The position numbers and the translations under genes were made by a program. Shown here piece by piece: positions 49,236-61,372 of a DNA stretch of 64,000 nt (positions are counted from its first letter, which is position 1; each line of letters begins with the position of its first letter). The stretch lies in the NCBI GenBank assembly GCA_933228675.1, contig OW121743.1, positions 66,996,749-67,060,748 on the forward strand, given 5' to 3'. The DNA is from Stomorhina lunata. Its lineage: Eukaryota; Arthropoda; Insecta; Diptera; Rhiniidae. The notes under the pieces were generated by a model. That model saw only the letters and a program-made list of their open reading frames with translations, had not been told where the DNA came from and made no database searches.

Positions 49236-51310
49236 ATTTTTTTTTTTAATTTTTCTATAGAAAATTTTTGGTAAAAAAAATTTTTCTATAAAAACTTATA
49301 CATCAAGAAAATTTTCGTAAAAAAAAATTCTTTGTGAAAAAAATTTTTCTATTGAAAAATTTTTGTGAAAAAATTTTTCTATTGAAAATTTTTTGTGAAA
49401 AAAATCTTTCTATTGAAAATTTTGGGTGAAAAAAATTTTTCTATAGAAAATTTTTCGTCAAGAAATTTTCTAGGAAAATTTTTCGTAAATTTTCTATGGA
49501 AAATTTTTCGTAAAATTTATACGGAAAATTTTCGTTAAAAAAATTTTTCTGTTAAAAACAAAATTTTCTTTAAAAATTTTGAAAAAAAATGTTTGTATAG
49601 AAAACTTTTTGTTAAAAAAAATGTTTCCATAGAAAATTTTTCGATAAAAAAAATTGTTCGTTAAAAAATTTTTCTATTAAAAAATTTTTCTATAGAAAAT
49701 TTCTCGTTAAAAAAATGTTTCAATAGAAAATTTTTCGTTAAAAAAAAATTTTTTATAGAAAATTATTCGTTAAAAAAATGTTTCTATAAAAATGTTTCGT
49801 TAAAAAATTTTTTTCATAAACAATTTTTCGTTAAAAAAAATTTTCTATAGAAATTTTTTCGTTAAAAAAAATTTTCTATAGAAAATTTTTCGTTAAAACA
49901 AATTTTCTATAGAAAATTTTTCGTTAAAAAAAATTTTCTACAGAAAATTTTTCGTTAAAAAAAATTTTCCATAGAAAATTTTTCGTTAAAAAAATTTTCT
50001 ATAGAAAATTTTTCGTTAAAAAAATTTTCTATTGAAAATTTTCTGTTAAAAAAATTTTCTATAGAAAATTTTTCATTAAAAAAAATTTTCTATAGAAAAT
50101 TTTTCGTTAAAAAAAATTTTCTATAGAAAATTTTTCGTTAAAAAAAATTTTCTATAGAAAATTTTTCGTTAAAAAAAAATTTTCTATAGAAAATTTTTCG
50201 TTAAAAAAAATTTTCTATAGAAAATTTTTCGTTAAAAAAAATTTTCTATAGAAAATTTTTCGTCAAAAAAAATTTTCTATAGAAAATTTTTCGTCAAAAA
50301 AAATTTTCTATAGAAAATTTTTCGTCAAAAAAAATTTTCTATAGAAAATTTTTCGTCGAAAAAAATTTTCTATAGAAAATTTTTCGTCAAAAAAAATTTT
50401 CTATAGAAAATTTTTCGTCAAAAAAAAATTGTCTATAGAAAATTTTTCGTCAAAAAAAAATTGTCTATAGAAAATTTTTCGTCAAAAAAAATTTTCTATA
50501 GAAAATTTTTCGTCAAAAAAAATTTTCTATAGAAAATTTTTCGTCAAAAAAAATTTTCTATAGAAAATTTTTCGTCAAAAAAAATTTTCTATAGAAAATT
50601 TTTCGTCAAAAAAAATTTTCTATAGAAAATTTTTCGTCAAAAAAAATTTTCTATAGAAAATTTTTCGTCAAAAAAAATTTTCTATAGAAAATTTTTCGTC
50701 AAAAAAATTTTCTATAGAAAATTTTTCGTCAAAAAAAATTTGCTATAGAAAATTTTTCGTCAAAAAGAATTTGCTATAGAAAATTTTTCGTCCAAAAAAA
50801 TTTTCTATAGAAAAATTTTCGTCCAAAAAAATTTTCTATAGAAAATTTTTCGTCCAAAAAAATTTTCTATAGAAAATTTTTCGTCCAAAAAAATTTTCTA
50901 TAGAAAATTTTTTGTCCAAAAAAATTTTCTATAGAAAATTTTTCGTCCAAAAAAATTTTCTATAGAAAATTTTTCGTCCAAAAAAATTTTCTATAGAAAA
51001 TTTTTCGTCCAAAAAAATTTTCTATAGAAAATTTTTCGTCCAAAAAAATTTTCTATAGAAAATTTTTCGTCCAAAAAAATTTTCTATAGAAAATTTTTCG
51101 TCCAAAAAAATTTTCTATAGAAAATTTTTCGTCCAAAAAAATTTTCTATAGAAAATTTTTCGTCCAAAAAAATTTTCTATAGAAAATTTTTCGTCCAAAA
51201 AAATTTTCTATAGAAAATTTTTCGTCCAAAAAAATTTTCTATAGAAAATTTTTCGTCCAAAAAAAATTTCTATAGAAAATTTTTCGTCCAAAAAAATTAT
51301 GATAATCGAC
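49236..51310 (+). repeat. 31-bp CGTT/CGTC/CGTCC-linker array in ordered layers
   Basis: Units: TTTTCTATAGAAAA then TTTTTCGTCAAAAAAAA. The linker changes in steps along the array: worn forms to about 49600, CGTT to about 50262, CGTCA to about 50785, CGTCC to 51295. Length stays at 31 because the CGTCC units have one A fewer. Two worn AAGCGAC-like units close the array (51300-51350). Confidence 0.96.
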
Positions 51311-52885
51311 AATTTTTCTATAGAAAAATATAATAAGCCACAATTTTTCTTAAAAGCTTAATTTTTGTTGACCATTTGGGAACCCCTGAAATACCCATTT
51401 GTTTTGTTTGTTACTCCCCGAAAAGCCATGAAATATCAATAAACCGAACATGAGCAAACAATTCATTGAATGAATCCGACCGTCTAAAATTTCCAACATA
51501 AAAAAAAACAAACGAGAAAATACTAAATTAATGCGTGTTAAGAAATTTAGGTCAATACACGAAGACGACAAAATTGTAAGTTGCCACTAAAACAATGACA
51601 GCGACATCAGCAGCAGCCGTCAGCCGTCAGCAGTTGCTTACAGCAACATTTAGTTAAATCTTGTAAAATCTGTTGTTGGTTTATTGGTTTAGTTTGGGTG
51701 CATTTTTGTTCGCATATTTGACGTTTTGGCGGCTAAACGGCTGCTGCGTTCGGTAGCTTTTGCATTTTGTTATGCTTTTAGTTTTTTTAACCGTCCGTCT
51801 GTCTGTTTTTCGTCCGTCTGTCATGTATATTTTGAATGGTGGCTTGTATAAATTCTGTCAATTTTATGTTGTTTTATTGACATTCGATGCATTTGTTTTG
51901 AAAATTTATTTATTTTGCGTATTTTGTTTTTGGTTTAGACAAGGGAATTTCAGGCCCAATGTGCTGATGCTTTGTACATTACTCATGCTGCAATTTATAG
52001 AGATTTTATCTCTTTTCTATGTAAAGTTTCTAAAATATAGTCTGTACTATTTCTTATAGAGTTGTTCTATATTTAAGTATTTATGTACATCGATCTTTTA
52101 AACAATCAATCAATCACTCGTCAATTGAAGTAGAGCCAATTTGGGCAACCCCAAACTAATCTAATTTTTGCTCTAAATTTTGATTGTCAATTGTTCGTCA
52201 TCAACCTATAGGATTTTGTAAAACTCAAAAAAAAACTTCCCATTCTATTTTTATTGTTTTGAAAACATTCCCAAAAATAACTTTAAAACAGTCGAAGAAA
52301 ATAAAATAAAATTTATTATCTTTATCACTATCAAGTGTTTATCTACCCAGGCTACCCAGACCTGGAGCTTGTGGTAAATTAAAGATATAACTCAGTCATC
52401 CAAAAACTAGAAGGACAGACAGACACAGTAACAAACGTTTGCCAAGTTTTAAATAACTCAGCAGTAGCTGCAGTTAACATTGTTTCCGTTGATGCTGGTG
52501 CTGCTGCCGTTTTAAGATAAATCTTAAAATACCACAGACAATTTTGTATTCGTTTTAAGAATTTTTATTATTTCAGAAATTTATTTGTTTTTTCTTTTGT
52601 TTTTTTCTTGTTGGCTTCTTTTTTATTTCGAAATTTCAAAAATTTATCTTTAAAATGCATCCACAGATTTACATAAAAATTTAGAGATTCAAAACAAAAA
52701 TTATAATAGAGATACATAAATACTTGTATATTGTCTATGACCTGATTTTTGTTGCCGCTTCCAAATCCGATAAGATTAAGTTGTTAGACAAGTTAATGGT
52801 GAAAGAGGAATTTAGTGGGAATAAGATGAAAAAGAAATTCGGTTAAGATATGATTTCGGTCGAAACATTTTGTTAAAATATATAA
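51311..52885. other. Unique stretch with microsatellites
   Basis: Begins with two worn repeat units. Contains CAGCAGCAGCCGTCAGCCGTC near 51609-51629, CCGTCCGTCTGTCTG near 51791 and GGACAGACAGACAC near 52413. The 99-codon plus-strand open frame at 51760-52059 starts in the microsatellite, is Phe/Leu/Cys rich and matches no family that I know; I do not call it a gene. Confidence 0.6.
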
Positions 52886-53640
52886 ATTATTGATCTGCTA
52901 TAGATCATGCAATAGATCTTGATGATCTAATTAGATCATGATACTCTTCTATAGATCACTTTGATCTACTAGAGATCATTATGAACTACTAAAGATCAAT
53001 AAGATCTACTATAGATCATTATGATCTACTACAGATCATTATGATCAACTACAGATCATTATGATCTACTAAAGATCATTATGATCTACTAAAGATTATT
53101 ATGATCTACTAAAGATTATTAAGATCTGCTATAGATCATTATGATCTACTAAAGATCATTAAGATCTGCTATAGATCATTATGATCTACATAAGTTTTTT
53201 ATGATCTACTATAAATCATTATGATCTCCTATAGATCATTATGAACTACTAAAGATCATTATGATCTACTATATATCATTATGATCTACTATAGATTATT
53301 ATGATCTACTGTAGATCATTATGATCTGAAAAATATCATTATGATCTGCAATAGATCATTATGATCTGAAATAGATCATTATGATCTACTGTAAATCATT
53401 ATCATCTACTAAAGATCATTATGATCAACTATAGATCATTATGATCTACTAAAGATCATTATGATCTACTAAAGATCATTATGATCTGCTATAAATCATT
53501 ACGATCTACTATAGATCATTATGAAGTACTAAAGATCATAATGATCTACTAGAGATCATTATGATCTACTAGAGATCATTATGATCTACTAGAGATCATT
53601 ATGATCTACTAAAGATCATTAAGCTCTACTTTAGATCAAT
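52886..53640 (+). repeat. 20-bp AGATCA satellite, about 37 units
   Basis: Units of ATGATCTACTATAGATCATT with ACTAAAG, ACTAGAG and ACTACAG variants, in a single orientation. The first four units are irregular. It abuts a GACG-linker array at 53640 without spacer, as the 48.9-49.2 kb copy abuts the CGTT array. Confidence 0.94.
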
Positions 53641-54075
53641 AAGAAAATTTATTTTTTGACGAAAAATTTTCTATAGAAAATTTATTTTTTGACAAAAAAT
53701 TTTCTATAGGGAATTTATTTTTTGACGAAAAATTTTCGATAGAAATTTTATTTGTTGACAAAAAATTTTCTATAGAAAATTTTTCTTTTGACAAAAAATT
53801 TTCTATAGAAAATTTTTCTTTTGACGAAAAATTTTCTACAGAGAATTTATTTTTTGACGAAAAATTTTCTATAGAGAATTTTTCTTTTTACAAAAAATTT
53901 TCTATAGAAATTTTTTTTTTGACAAAATAATTTCTATAGAAAATTTATTTTTTGACAAAAAAATTTCTATAGAAAATTTATTTTTTGACAAAAAAATTTC
54001 TATAGAAAATTTATTTTTTGACAAAAAATTTTCTTTATTTGGCAAAAGTTTTTCTATAGAAATTTTTGTTTGAAA
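53641..54075 (-). repeat. 33-bp GACG/GACA-linker array
   Basis: Units: TTTTCTATAGAAAA then TTTATTTTTTGACGAAAAA. Apart from two or three added bases this is the reverse complement of the CGTC family at 49.2-51.3 kb. Orientation therefore differs between the two copies. Confidence 0.9.
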
Positions 54076-55215
54076 ATTTTTCGTCAAAAAAAATGAATGA
54101 AAAATTTACTTTACGAATAATTTTCTCTAGAATTTTTTTTTTAAATTTATTGTCAAAAAAGAAATTTAATAGAAAATTTTTCTGAAGAAAACTTTTTGCA
54201 AAAAAAATTTCTGTGGGAAATCTTTGGTCAAAAAAATTTTCTATAGGAAATTTTTCGTCAAAAAAAATGTTTCATCAAAAAAATTTTCTACAGGAAATTT
54301 TTCGTCAAAAAAAAATTTCTATAGGAAATTTTTCGTCATAAAAAATTTTCTATAGGAAATTATTCGTCAAAAAAAATTTTTTCGTCAAAAAATATTTTCT
54401 ATAGGAAATTTTTCGCCAAAAAAAATTTTCTATAGAAAATTTTTCATCAAAAAAATTTTCTATAGGAAATTTTTCGTCAAAAAAATTTTCTATAAGAAAT
54501 TTTTCGTCAAAAAATTTTTGTTTATAAATTTTTTTATAAAAAAAATTTTGTATAGAAAATTTTTCATTAAAAAAATTTCTCTACCGAACATTTTTCGTTA
54601 AAAGATATTTCTCTATCGAAAGTTTTTCGTCATAAAATTTTTTTTTTAAAGATTTTCGATAGAAAATTTTTCTAAATGAAAATTTATCTATAGAAAAATT
54701 TTCTATAGAAAATTTTTCTAAATGAAAATTTTTCGATAGAAAATTTGTATTCTTAGGAGCATAAATTTTTCTTTTGAAAATATTTATCGCTGTTTTGAAA
54801 ACATTTTATTGTATTTGAATAGAAAAAATTTTTGACGAAAAATTTTAAATACAAAAATTTTTTGCAACGAAAAATTTTCAATAGAAAAATTTGTTTGAAA
54901 ATTTTCGTCGAAAAAAAATTTGCTGTAGAAAAATTTTTCGTAAAAAAATTTTTTAAAAAAATTTTCTATCGAAAAATGTTTTAAATGAAAAATTTTCAAT
55001 AAAATTTTTTTTTTTTAACGAATGTAGAAAATTTTTCGTAAAAAAATTGTTGCTTTAAAAAACAAATTCCTATAGAAAATATTTCGTCAAAAAAATTTTT
55101 CTATAGAAAATTTTTCGTTAAAAAATTTTTCTATAGTTTTCGTCATAAAAATTTTTTTTAAGATTTTCTATAGAAAATTTTTCGAAATAAAAATTTTTCT
55201 ATAGTAAATTTTTAT
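54076..55215 (+). repeat. Worn CGTC-linker array, plus orientation
   Basis: Units of TTTTCTATAGGAAA then TTTTTCGTCAAAAAA with CTATAGG rather than CTATAG in many (54235-54510), giving way to irregular forms. Orientation flips relative to the previous array near 54076. A copied marker, TTCTTAGGAGCATAAATTT and its relative TTCTTAAGATCATAAATTT, occurs near 54750 and 55215. Confidence 0.85.
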
Positions 55216-56425
55216 TCTTAAGATCATAAATTTGTCTTTTGGAAATATATATCTCTTTTTTGATAGCCATTTTATTGTATTTTAATATTTTTTAACTTAA
55301 TTACGTTTGACAAAATTCTTATGTCTTGACACCTAAGAAGCCATTTTAATATTTCTCTTGACGCCTATAATTGCCTTGAATATCTTAATCAAAATGATAC
55401 CCTCTCACTTTATAAGTCATTGGTCCCTACTTAAAAATATTTCCCCTAAAATTTTAAAAGAACTCGAAAAATTTGTGCTAACAAGTTATTGTGGAGTGTT
55501 GAAATTATTTCGAAATTTGGGGGAGCTTTAAATAAATTTATTTAAAAAAACTCCAGTTCCCTTTATTTTTGTTCAAACATTTTCATTTATTAGATTTTTT
55601 ATATCTTCACCCACTTTATGTAAATTTATTTGAAACATTAATAAATTTTCTTAAGTTGTCAAATGTTAAAAACATGACATGAAATGTTTGCAATAATTAG
55701 ACATAAAAAAAATTCACTTTGAAATTAATAAAATTAAATTTATATTTATTTTAACCTTCTAAATAAAAAAAAACAAATATTTTCTTAAATTAATGTTGAA
55801 ATATTTGAAAAACAAACTTTTTTTAATATAAAGCCAAAATCAAGGCATTAGTCCATTTTACTAAAATGTAAAATAGAATAAAATGTTGTTATTAATTCAA
55901 AAAAACTGTCAGTGGAATAATAAATTAAGAATATGAAAATTTATAGAACCGAAACTGAATTTGCTTTAATATCTACTAGATTTTAAACTATTAAATTATT
56001 AAAAGTTTTGAGTTAATTATTTAGTATAGAACGTAATATTTATACAATATTTTTATTTGCTTTTTCAATTCAAATATTTAACATGAATATTATTGGTAAT
56101 TATCATAATTTTCTAATAAAATTTTTATTGGCCAAGTAAAATTTGATTTTCTCATAATGAAATAATAATTAAAACAAACAAAATTATACAATTATGAATA
56201 AATCAGGTAATAAATATGATAATTAATAAACATTAACATATTTCAGTTTAAATCAATCATTATTTATGTTAATTCAACTCATTTTTGCATAATACAGGGT
56301 GGCTGATGAATTTTGCTTAATTGAAAATCTTAATGCATTTGAAAAATTACATATTTTTTTGAAGTAGTTCATGAAGTTTTGAAAATAATTTATCAAATAG
56401 CCTCCACCCTCGATGACACATGTGG
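55216..56425. other. Unique, very AT-rich stretch
   Basis: No gene recognised. ACAGGGTGGCTGATGAATTTT at 56295-56315 resembles words found at the ends of some insect repeats, but I cannot assign it. The downstream CCTCCACCCTCGATGACACA (56402-56421) is the least AT-rich part. Confidence 0.6.
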
Positions 56426-56548
56426 AAAAATTTTCCATTTAAAATTGTTTTTGTAGAAACATTTTAAATTGTTTCTACCAATAAACTTTTGATATAAATT
56501 TTTTACAGAAAAATTTTTAATTTCAAATTTTTTTCGGTAGTGAAATTT
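56426..56548 (+). repeat. Worn superfamily units
   Basis: Scattered TTGTAGAAACATTTT and TTTACAGAAAAATTTTT words without a stable period, directly left of the foldback element. Confidence 0.6.
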
Positions 56549-57402
56549 TTAATTAAAAAGTTTTACTGTAGTGTATCGCACTAAGATTCCAATTTATTTC
56601 TATTATTTATAATTGTAATAAAATAAAAAAAATAAAACCAAAAAATGTTGGTGGGAAAATTTTTCCTCGTCTCGTTTCTATGGTTGGTTAGGCCATCTCA
56701 TCAGGAGGTTTATCCCTCATTCTACATAGAGTGAAAAATATACATTATAACTTATTTGAGGGACAGAATAAATACGAATTATTATTGTGTCCAACAAATA
56801 TCAACATAAAGCGAATATTATCATCTGATCGACTGTTCAGTCGATGTTCTACGCTTTTACTTATGGTTTATGAACATAATTCTGAAAAGTTGTGTTTGTA
56901 AATACAGTAATAATGCGAGGTTTTCGATCTGTCTAAATTGGGGATAATCCTCCTGAAGAGATGGCTTAACCAACCATCGAAATGCATCGAGGAATTTGGT
57001 TTCTCCGCAAACATTTTTTGGCTTTTTATCAATAAATTCATCTGTTACATTAATAAATAAATGTAACAGGTTTGGATCAAATGCAAATACTCTTCTTTTT
57101 GAAAAATATTTTCTATAGAAACATTTTTCATAAAAATATTTTTTATGGAAAAATTTTTGAGAAAAAAAAAATTCAATAAAAAATTAAAAAAAATAAATTT
57201 CCAATAGAAAAATTTAAATAAAAAAATTTTCTATGAGAAAAACATTTGCCATAGAAAAATTGTTGATAAAAACAACGCGTCGAGGAAAGGTTTCCTCACC
57301 AACATTTTGTGGTTTTATCAAATAACTATTTATTACAATAATAAATAATTGTAATAAATTGGGATTCTTAGTGCAATACACTACAGTAAAACTTTTTAAT
57401 TA
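56549..57402. mobile_element. Composite foldback element, subfamilies A and B
   Basis: The outer arms form subfamily B: 56549 to about 56680 (TTAATTAAAAAGTTTTACTG, CACTAAGATTCCAATTTAT) faces 57276-57402. Between them lie a subfamily A centre and right arm (about 56825-57103, same sequence as the 12.8 kb right arm with few changes) and a short run of satellite units (57104-57275). The B arms share TTCCTCG, AAAATGTT and the internal hairpin layout with A, so the two are diverged relatives. Confidence 0.8.
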
Positions 57403-59095
57403 AATGTTTGATGTCCCAAATTTTGATAAACCTTTTTAAAAACATTTTTTATAAACAAATTTTCTATAGAAAAATTTTTGATAAAAAACTTTCTAAATAA
57501 AAAAATTTTTTATAGAAAAATTTTTGATAAAAAAATGTTCTATAGAAAAATTTATGATAAGAAATAAATTTTTTAAACCCCTTTTTAAATTTATTTTCTA
57601 TACTTTTTTTATCAAAAAATTGTTATGACAAAATTTTTTATGGAAAAATTTTTGATAAAAATTTTTTTATGGAAAAATTTTTGATAAAAAATTTTCTATA
57701 GAAAAATTTTTATGAAAAAATTTACTACAGAAAAATTTTTGATAAAAATATCTTCTAGAAAAACATTTTTCATAAAAATGTTTTCTATGGAAAAATTTTT
57801 TATAAAAATATTTTCCATGGAAAAATTTTTTATAAAAATATTTTCCATGGAAAAATTTTTGATAAAAAAATTTTTAATAGAAAAATAAAAAAAGATTCTA
57901 TGAGAAAAACCTTTTCTATAGAAAATTTTTTGATAAAAAAAAATTTTCTATAGAAAAATTTTTGATAAAAAAAAATTTTTAATAGAAAAATAAAAAAAAA
58001 ATTTCTATGAGAAAAACATTTTCTAAAGAAAATTTTTTGATAAAAAAAAATTTTCTATAGAAAAATTTTTGATAAAAAATTTTTTATGAAACAATTTTCT
58101 ATAGAAAAATTTTTTAGAAAAAAATTTTCTATAGAAAAATTTTTGAGAAAATAATTTTCTAAAGAATTTTTGATAATTTTTGATAAAAATATTTTCTGTA
58201 GAAAAATTTTTGCTAAAAAATTTTCTATAGAAACATTTTTGACAAAAAATAAATTTAAAAAGGCGTTTAAAAAAGAATTTTTATAAAATTATTTTCTTTA
58301 GAAACGTTGTTGGTAAAAAATTTTTGATAAAAATTTTTCTATACAAAAATATTTTCTATAGAAAAATTTTTGATAAAAATATTGAAATTTAGAAAAATTT
58401 TGTATGGAAACATTTTGGATAAAAAAATTTTTGAGATAAAAATTTTCTGTGGAAAAATTTTTGATAAAAATATTTATGTGTAAAATATTTTCTATAAAAA
58501 AATTTTTGATTTCTATAGAAAAATTTTTGATAAAAAAAATGTTCTATAGAAAAATTTTTGATAAAAAAATGTTCTATAGAAAAATTTTTGATAAAAAAAT
58601 GTTCTATAGAAAAATTTTTGATAAAAAAATGTTCTATAGACAAATTTTTGATAAAAAAAATTTTAAAAATGGGTTTTAAAAAGAATTTTTCAAAAATTAT
58701 TTTCTATAGAAAAATTGTTGAAAAAAAATTTTCTATAGAAGAATTTTTAATAAAAGAGTTTTCTATATACAAATTTTTGATAAAAATATTTTCTATAGAA
58801 AAATTTTTGATAAAAATATTTTCTATAGAAAAATTTTTGGTAAAAGTATTAAAATTTAAAAAATTTTCTATAGAAAAATTTTTAATATAAAAATGTTCTA
58901 TTAAAAAATTTTTAATAAAAATATTTTTCAAAGGAGTTTTTCAAAAATTATTTTCTGTACAAAAATTTTTTATAAAAAAAATTTTCTATAAGAAGATTTT
59001 TGATAAAAAATTTTTCTATAAAAAAATTTTCTATAGAAAAATTTTTGATAGACAAAAAATTTCTATAGAAAAATTTTTGATTAAAAAATATCTTT
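57403..59095 (-). repeat. TTATCA-linker array, minus orientation
   Basis: Units: TTTTCTATAGAAAAA then TTTTTGATAAAAAA, about 30 bp, with a regular run at 58510-58640 where the core is preceded by ATG (AAAATGTTCTATAG). Blocks with TTTAAAAAGG or TTTTAAAAATGGG recur near 58250 and 58660. Satellite units also fill 57104-57275 inside the foldback element. Confidence 0.88.
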
Positions 59096-59681
59096 AAACT
59101 ATTTGAGATCTTTAAATAATTGTCATACCCCGAACAAACCAATTTGTAGGTTAGTCATTTCAAAATTGAACTCATTTAGAAAATTTTAGCAAAACACAAA
59201 AAATAAAGACAAAATGAACAATTATCGATTTTGTTCTAATGACACTTTTGAAACTAACAAAAAAACGAAAAAAATTTGATTAATTAATTTTCTATTTGTA
59301 AAACATAATAGCCCAATTCACAGCCAATGGCAAATAGTCTAGCATCGTAGCCTTTGCAAGTCGGTATAGCTAATGAAAATTTTGATTTGGAAATAAAATT
59401 GAACTTGAACCCTTATCTATGAGATTGAAAACCATGGCAGATGACGTTTGTGGCAGTTCCAAAAAAATTCCTCAACGCCCTTTCCACTAGACCACTGGAG
59501 CGCTTCTGATGGACTGGAATGGAATGTTGACTAGTATATACCCGTGAATCTCTTTCGACCAATATTTTACTGTAATTAACTTTTAAAGTCGAAATACTTC
59601 TTAAAATTGGCTTCTAGAGGTATACACAGATGAATCTACGTAGAATGTTTCAGTTCAAAACTTTTTTAAAAATGTACAATA
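59096..59681. other. Unique spacer
   Basis: No tandem repeat or gene recognised. Contains CCCTTTCCACTAGACCACTG near 59479-59498 and ends at the TA that flanks the following MITE. Confidence 0.6.
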
Positions 59682-60253
59682 GAGTGGTTCGATAAAAAAG
59701 TTGAGTCAGTCACCCCCTAGGATTAAAGATAATGTAAAAATAATTTAAAAAAAAATTGTTTTTATTTTTTTACCACGCCTACAAATACCGCCCGTTTTGT
59801 ATTTTGTTAACTGTGTCGCCATCTTTAGTCCGTTCATAACACTTTATATATCGGTGTTTACGGTCGTATAAGGGCTACTTTTCTAACTTTGATAGTTTTT
59901 TACTAACACGTCAATCTCTAGTCATAATTTTTCAAAATTCGATTCTTACCCACCCTAATTGAATCGAGTACAAATCTAGTTTTTTTTTTTTAAATTATGA
60001 CTATAAATTGACATGATAGTAAAAAACTATCAAAGAGAGAAATGTAGCCCTTACAGAGCCGCGAACACCGATATATAAAACGTAATCATCGGACTTAAAA
60101 TGGCGACACAGTGAACAAAATACTAAAAGGGCGGTTTTTGTAGGCGTGGTAAAAAAATAAAAAAAAAAAAAATTTTAGAATTGTTTTAACATTATCTTTG
60201 ATCCTAGGGGGTGACTGACACAACTTTTTTTTTGTATGGAAGGCGAACCGCTC
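59682..60253. mobile_element. 572-bp MITE with about 250-bp inverted arms
   Basis: It begins GAGTGGTTCG and ends CGAACCGCTC. Long complementary arms include GTCACCCCCTAGGATTAAAG facing CTTTGATCCTAGGGGGTGAC, TACCACGCCTAC facing GTAGGCGTGG, and ATCGGTGTTTACGG facing its relative near 60066. A roughly 50-bp centre holds AATTGAATCGAG. TA precedes and follows the ends, as expected for a TA-targeting superfamily such as Tc1/mariner, but the assignment is tentative. No open frame. Confidence 0.82.
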
Positions 60254-61324
60254 TAATATACAATCATATCAAATTAATATTTTAGTTTTTTTGCAACCCA
60301 ATTTCTCTTTTTTAATTCAAAACATTTCTCAAAAATTAATACCCCACTGTGCTATAATTAGCTTAAGTGCACTTGCATTTAGACAAACAATTCCCGTTGG
60401 TATTAAAAAAGTAGGGTACTCGTGCACTTGTCTAGAAACAGTCTAACCTAAAAATATAAAGACAGCTTTGAAAAGGAACCATCGTAAATGTCTAATGCAA
60501 TTAGTGAAATAATTTGTAAATTTGTTGCTGCTGCCGTTTTCGTTGTTTTTCGAATAATTTAAAAATAAAATGATTAATTTTTATTGTTGTATTTATTGCA
60601 CAAATTGTTTTAAGTGTTTGGCATCAGAATTGTTAACAATTAATTAAAAATAGAAAATAAAAATACAAATTTTCATTCATTAAAATCAAATTCTAGACAA
60701 AATGCAAGTTAATGACGATCGATGATGATGATGATAATGAGGATGATGATAAGTTAATTTGTATATACAAATTCGTTTAATGCGAAACTTACAAATTATT
60801 GAATAAATAAAATGTTTAACATTTAAATTGTTAAAAGCTACAAAAATTACAAACCAAAAAAAAAAAATTTTAAATAAACACTTAAAACTTGATAAATAAA
60901 TAATTGAAATAAAAAAATTAAAGTGTTAATTGGCCACTAAATCAAATAATGATTATTAACAATTATTTATTTAACAATAATTATAAGTATTTATTAACTG
61001 TAATGAAATATAAACAAATGATTAATATATTTTCAATTGCAAGAAAAAAACACAAAAAATAAAAAATCAATATTTTATCAATAAACAATTTGTTAAAATT
61101 ATTAATGTGTGAATTTTTAAGTCAATTTGTTGAAAACATGTTTGATTGTGTTTTGACTGGTTTTCTTATAAAAGTGACAGCTTTGAGGTTCAAATAACTT
61201 TCGATCTTTAGGTTAAGTAGAGCAGGTGTAAAAAACTAAGTTATGATATGAACCTAAGCCCGGATTCGAACTCACAACCTTGTACATACAAATCTTGGTT
61301 CAAATAAAATTAACTAGTTTCAAC
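60254..61324. other. Unique AT-rich stretch
   Basis: Includes a GATGATGATGATAATGAG microsatellite near 60722-60739 and several AACAATTATT-rich segments. No gene recognised except the tRNA-like motif at 61261-61279. Confidence 0.6.
61261..61279 (-). other. tRNA-like T-arm / Pol III B-box motif
   Basis: The minus strand reads GGTTGTGAGTTCGAATCCG, which fits the B-box and T-loop of tRNAs and of tRNA-derived SINEs. No acceptor stem or convincing A-box is present at tRNA spacing, so it is not a tRNA gene. It may be a SINE remnant. Confidence 0.35.
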
Positions 61325-61372
61325 AAAATTTTGTTATCAAAAATTTTTCTATAGAAACTTTCTTATGAAAAC
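61325..61372 (+). repeat. One or two TTATCA-type units
   Basis: AAATTTTGTTATCAAAAATT and TTTTTCTATAGAAACTTTC lie immediately before a foldback fragment. Confidence 0.6.

Noticed and set aside
40021..51310. CRISPR-like array of palindromic repeats with regular spacers
   Set aside because: The spacers are not unique: they are identical within a family and the whole unit repeats at 31 bp. No cas genes are present and the sequence looks eukaryotic. It is a satellite.
51760..52059. 99-codon hydrophobic open frame
   Set aside because: Starts within a GTCTGTC microsatellite, is Phe/Leu/Cys rich as AT-rich random sequence would be, and matches no family I recognise.
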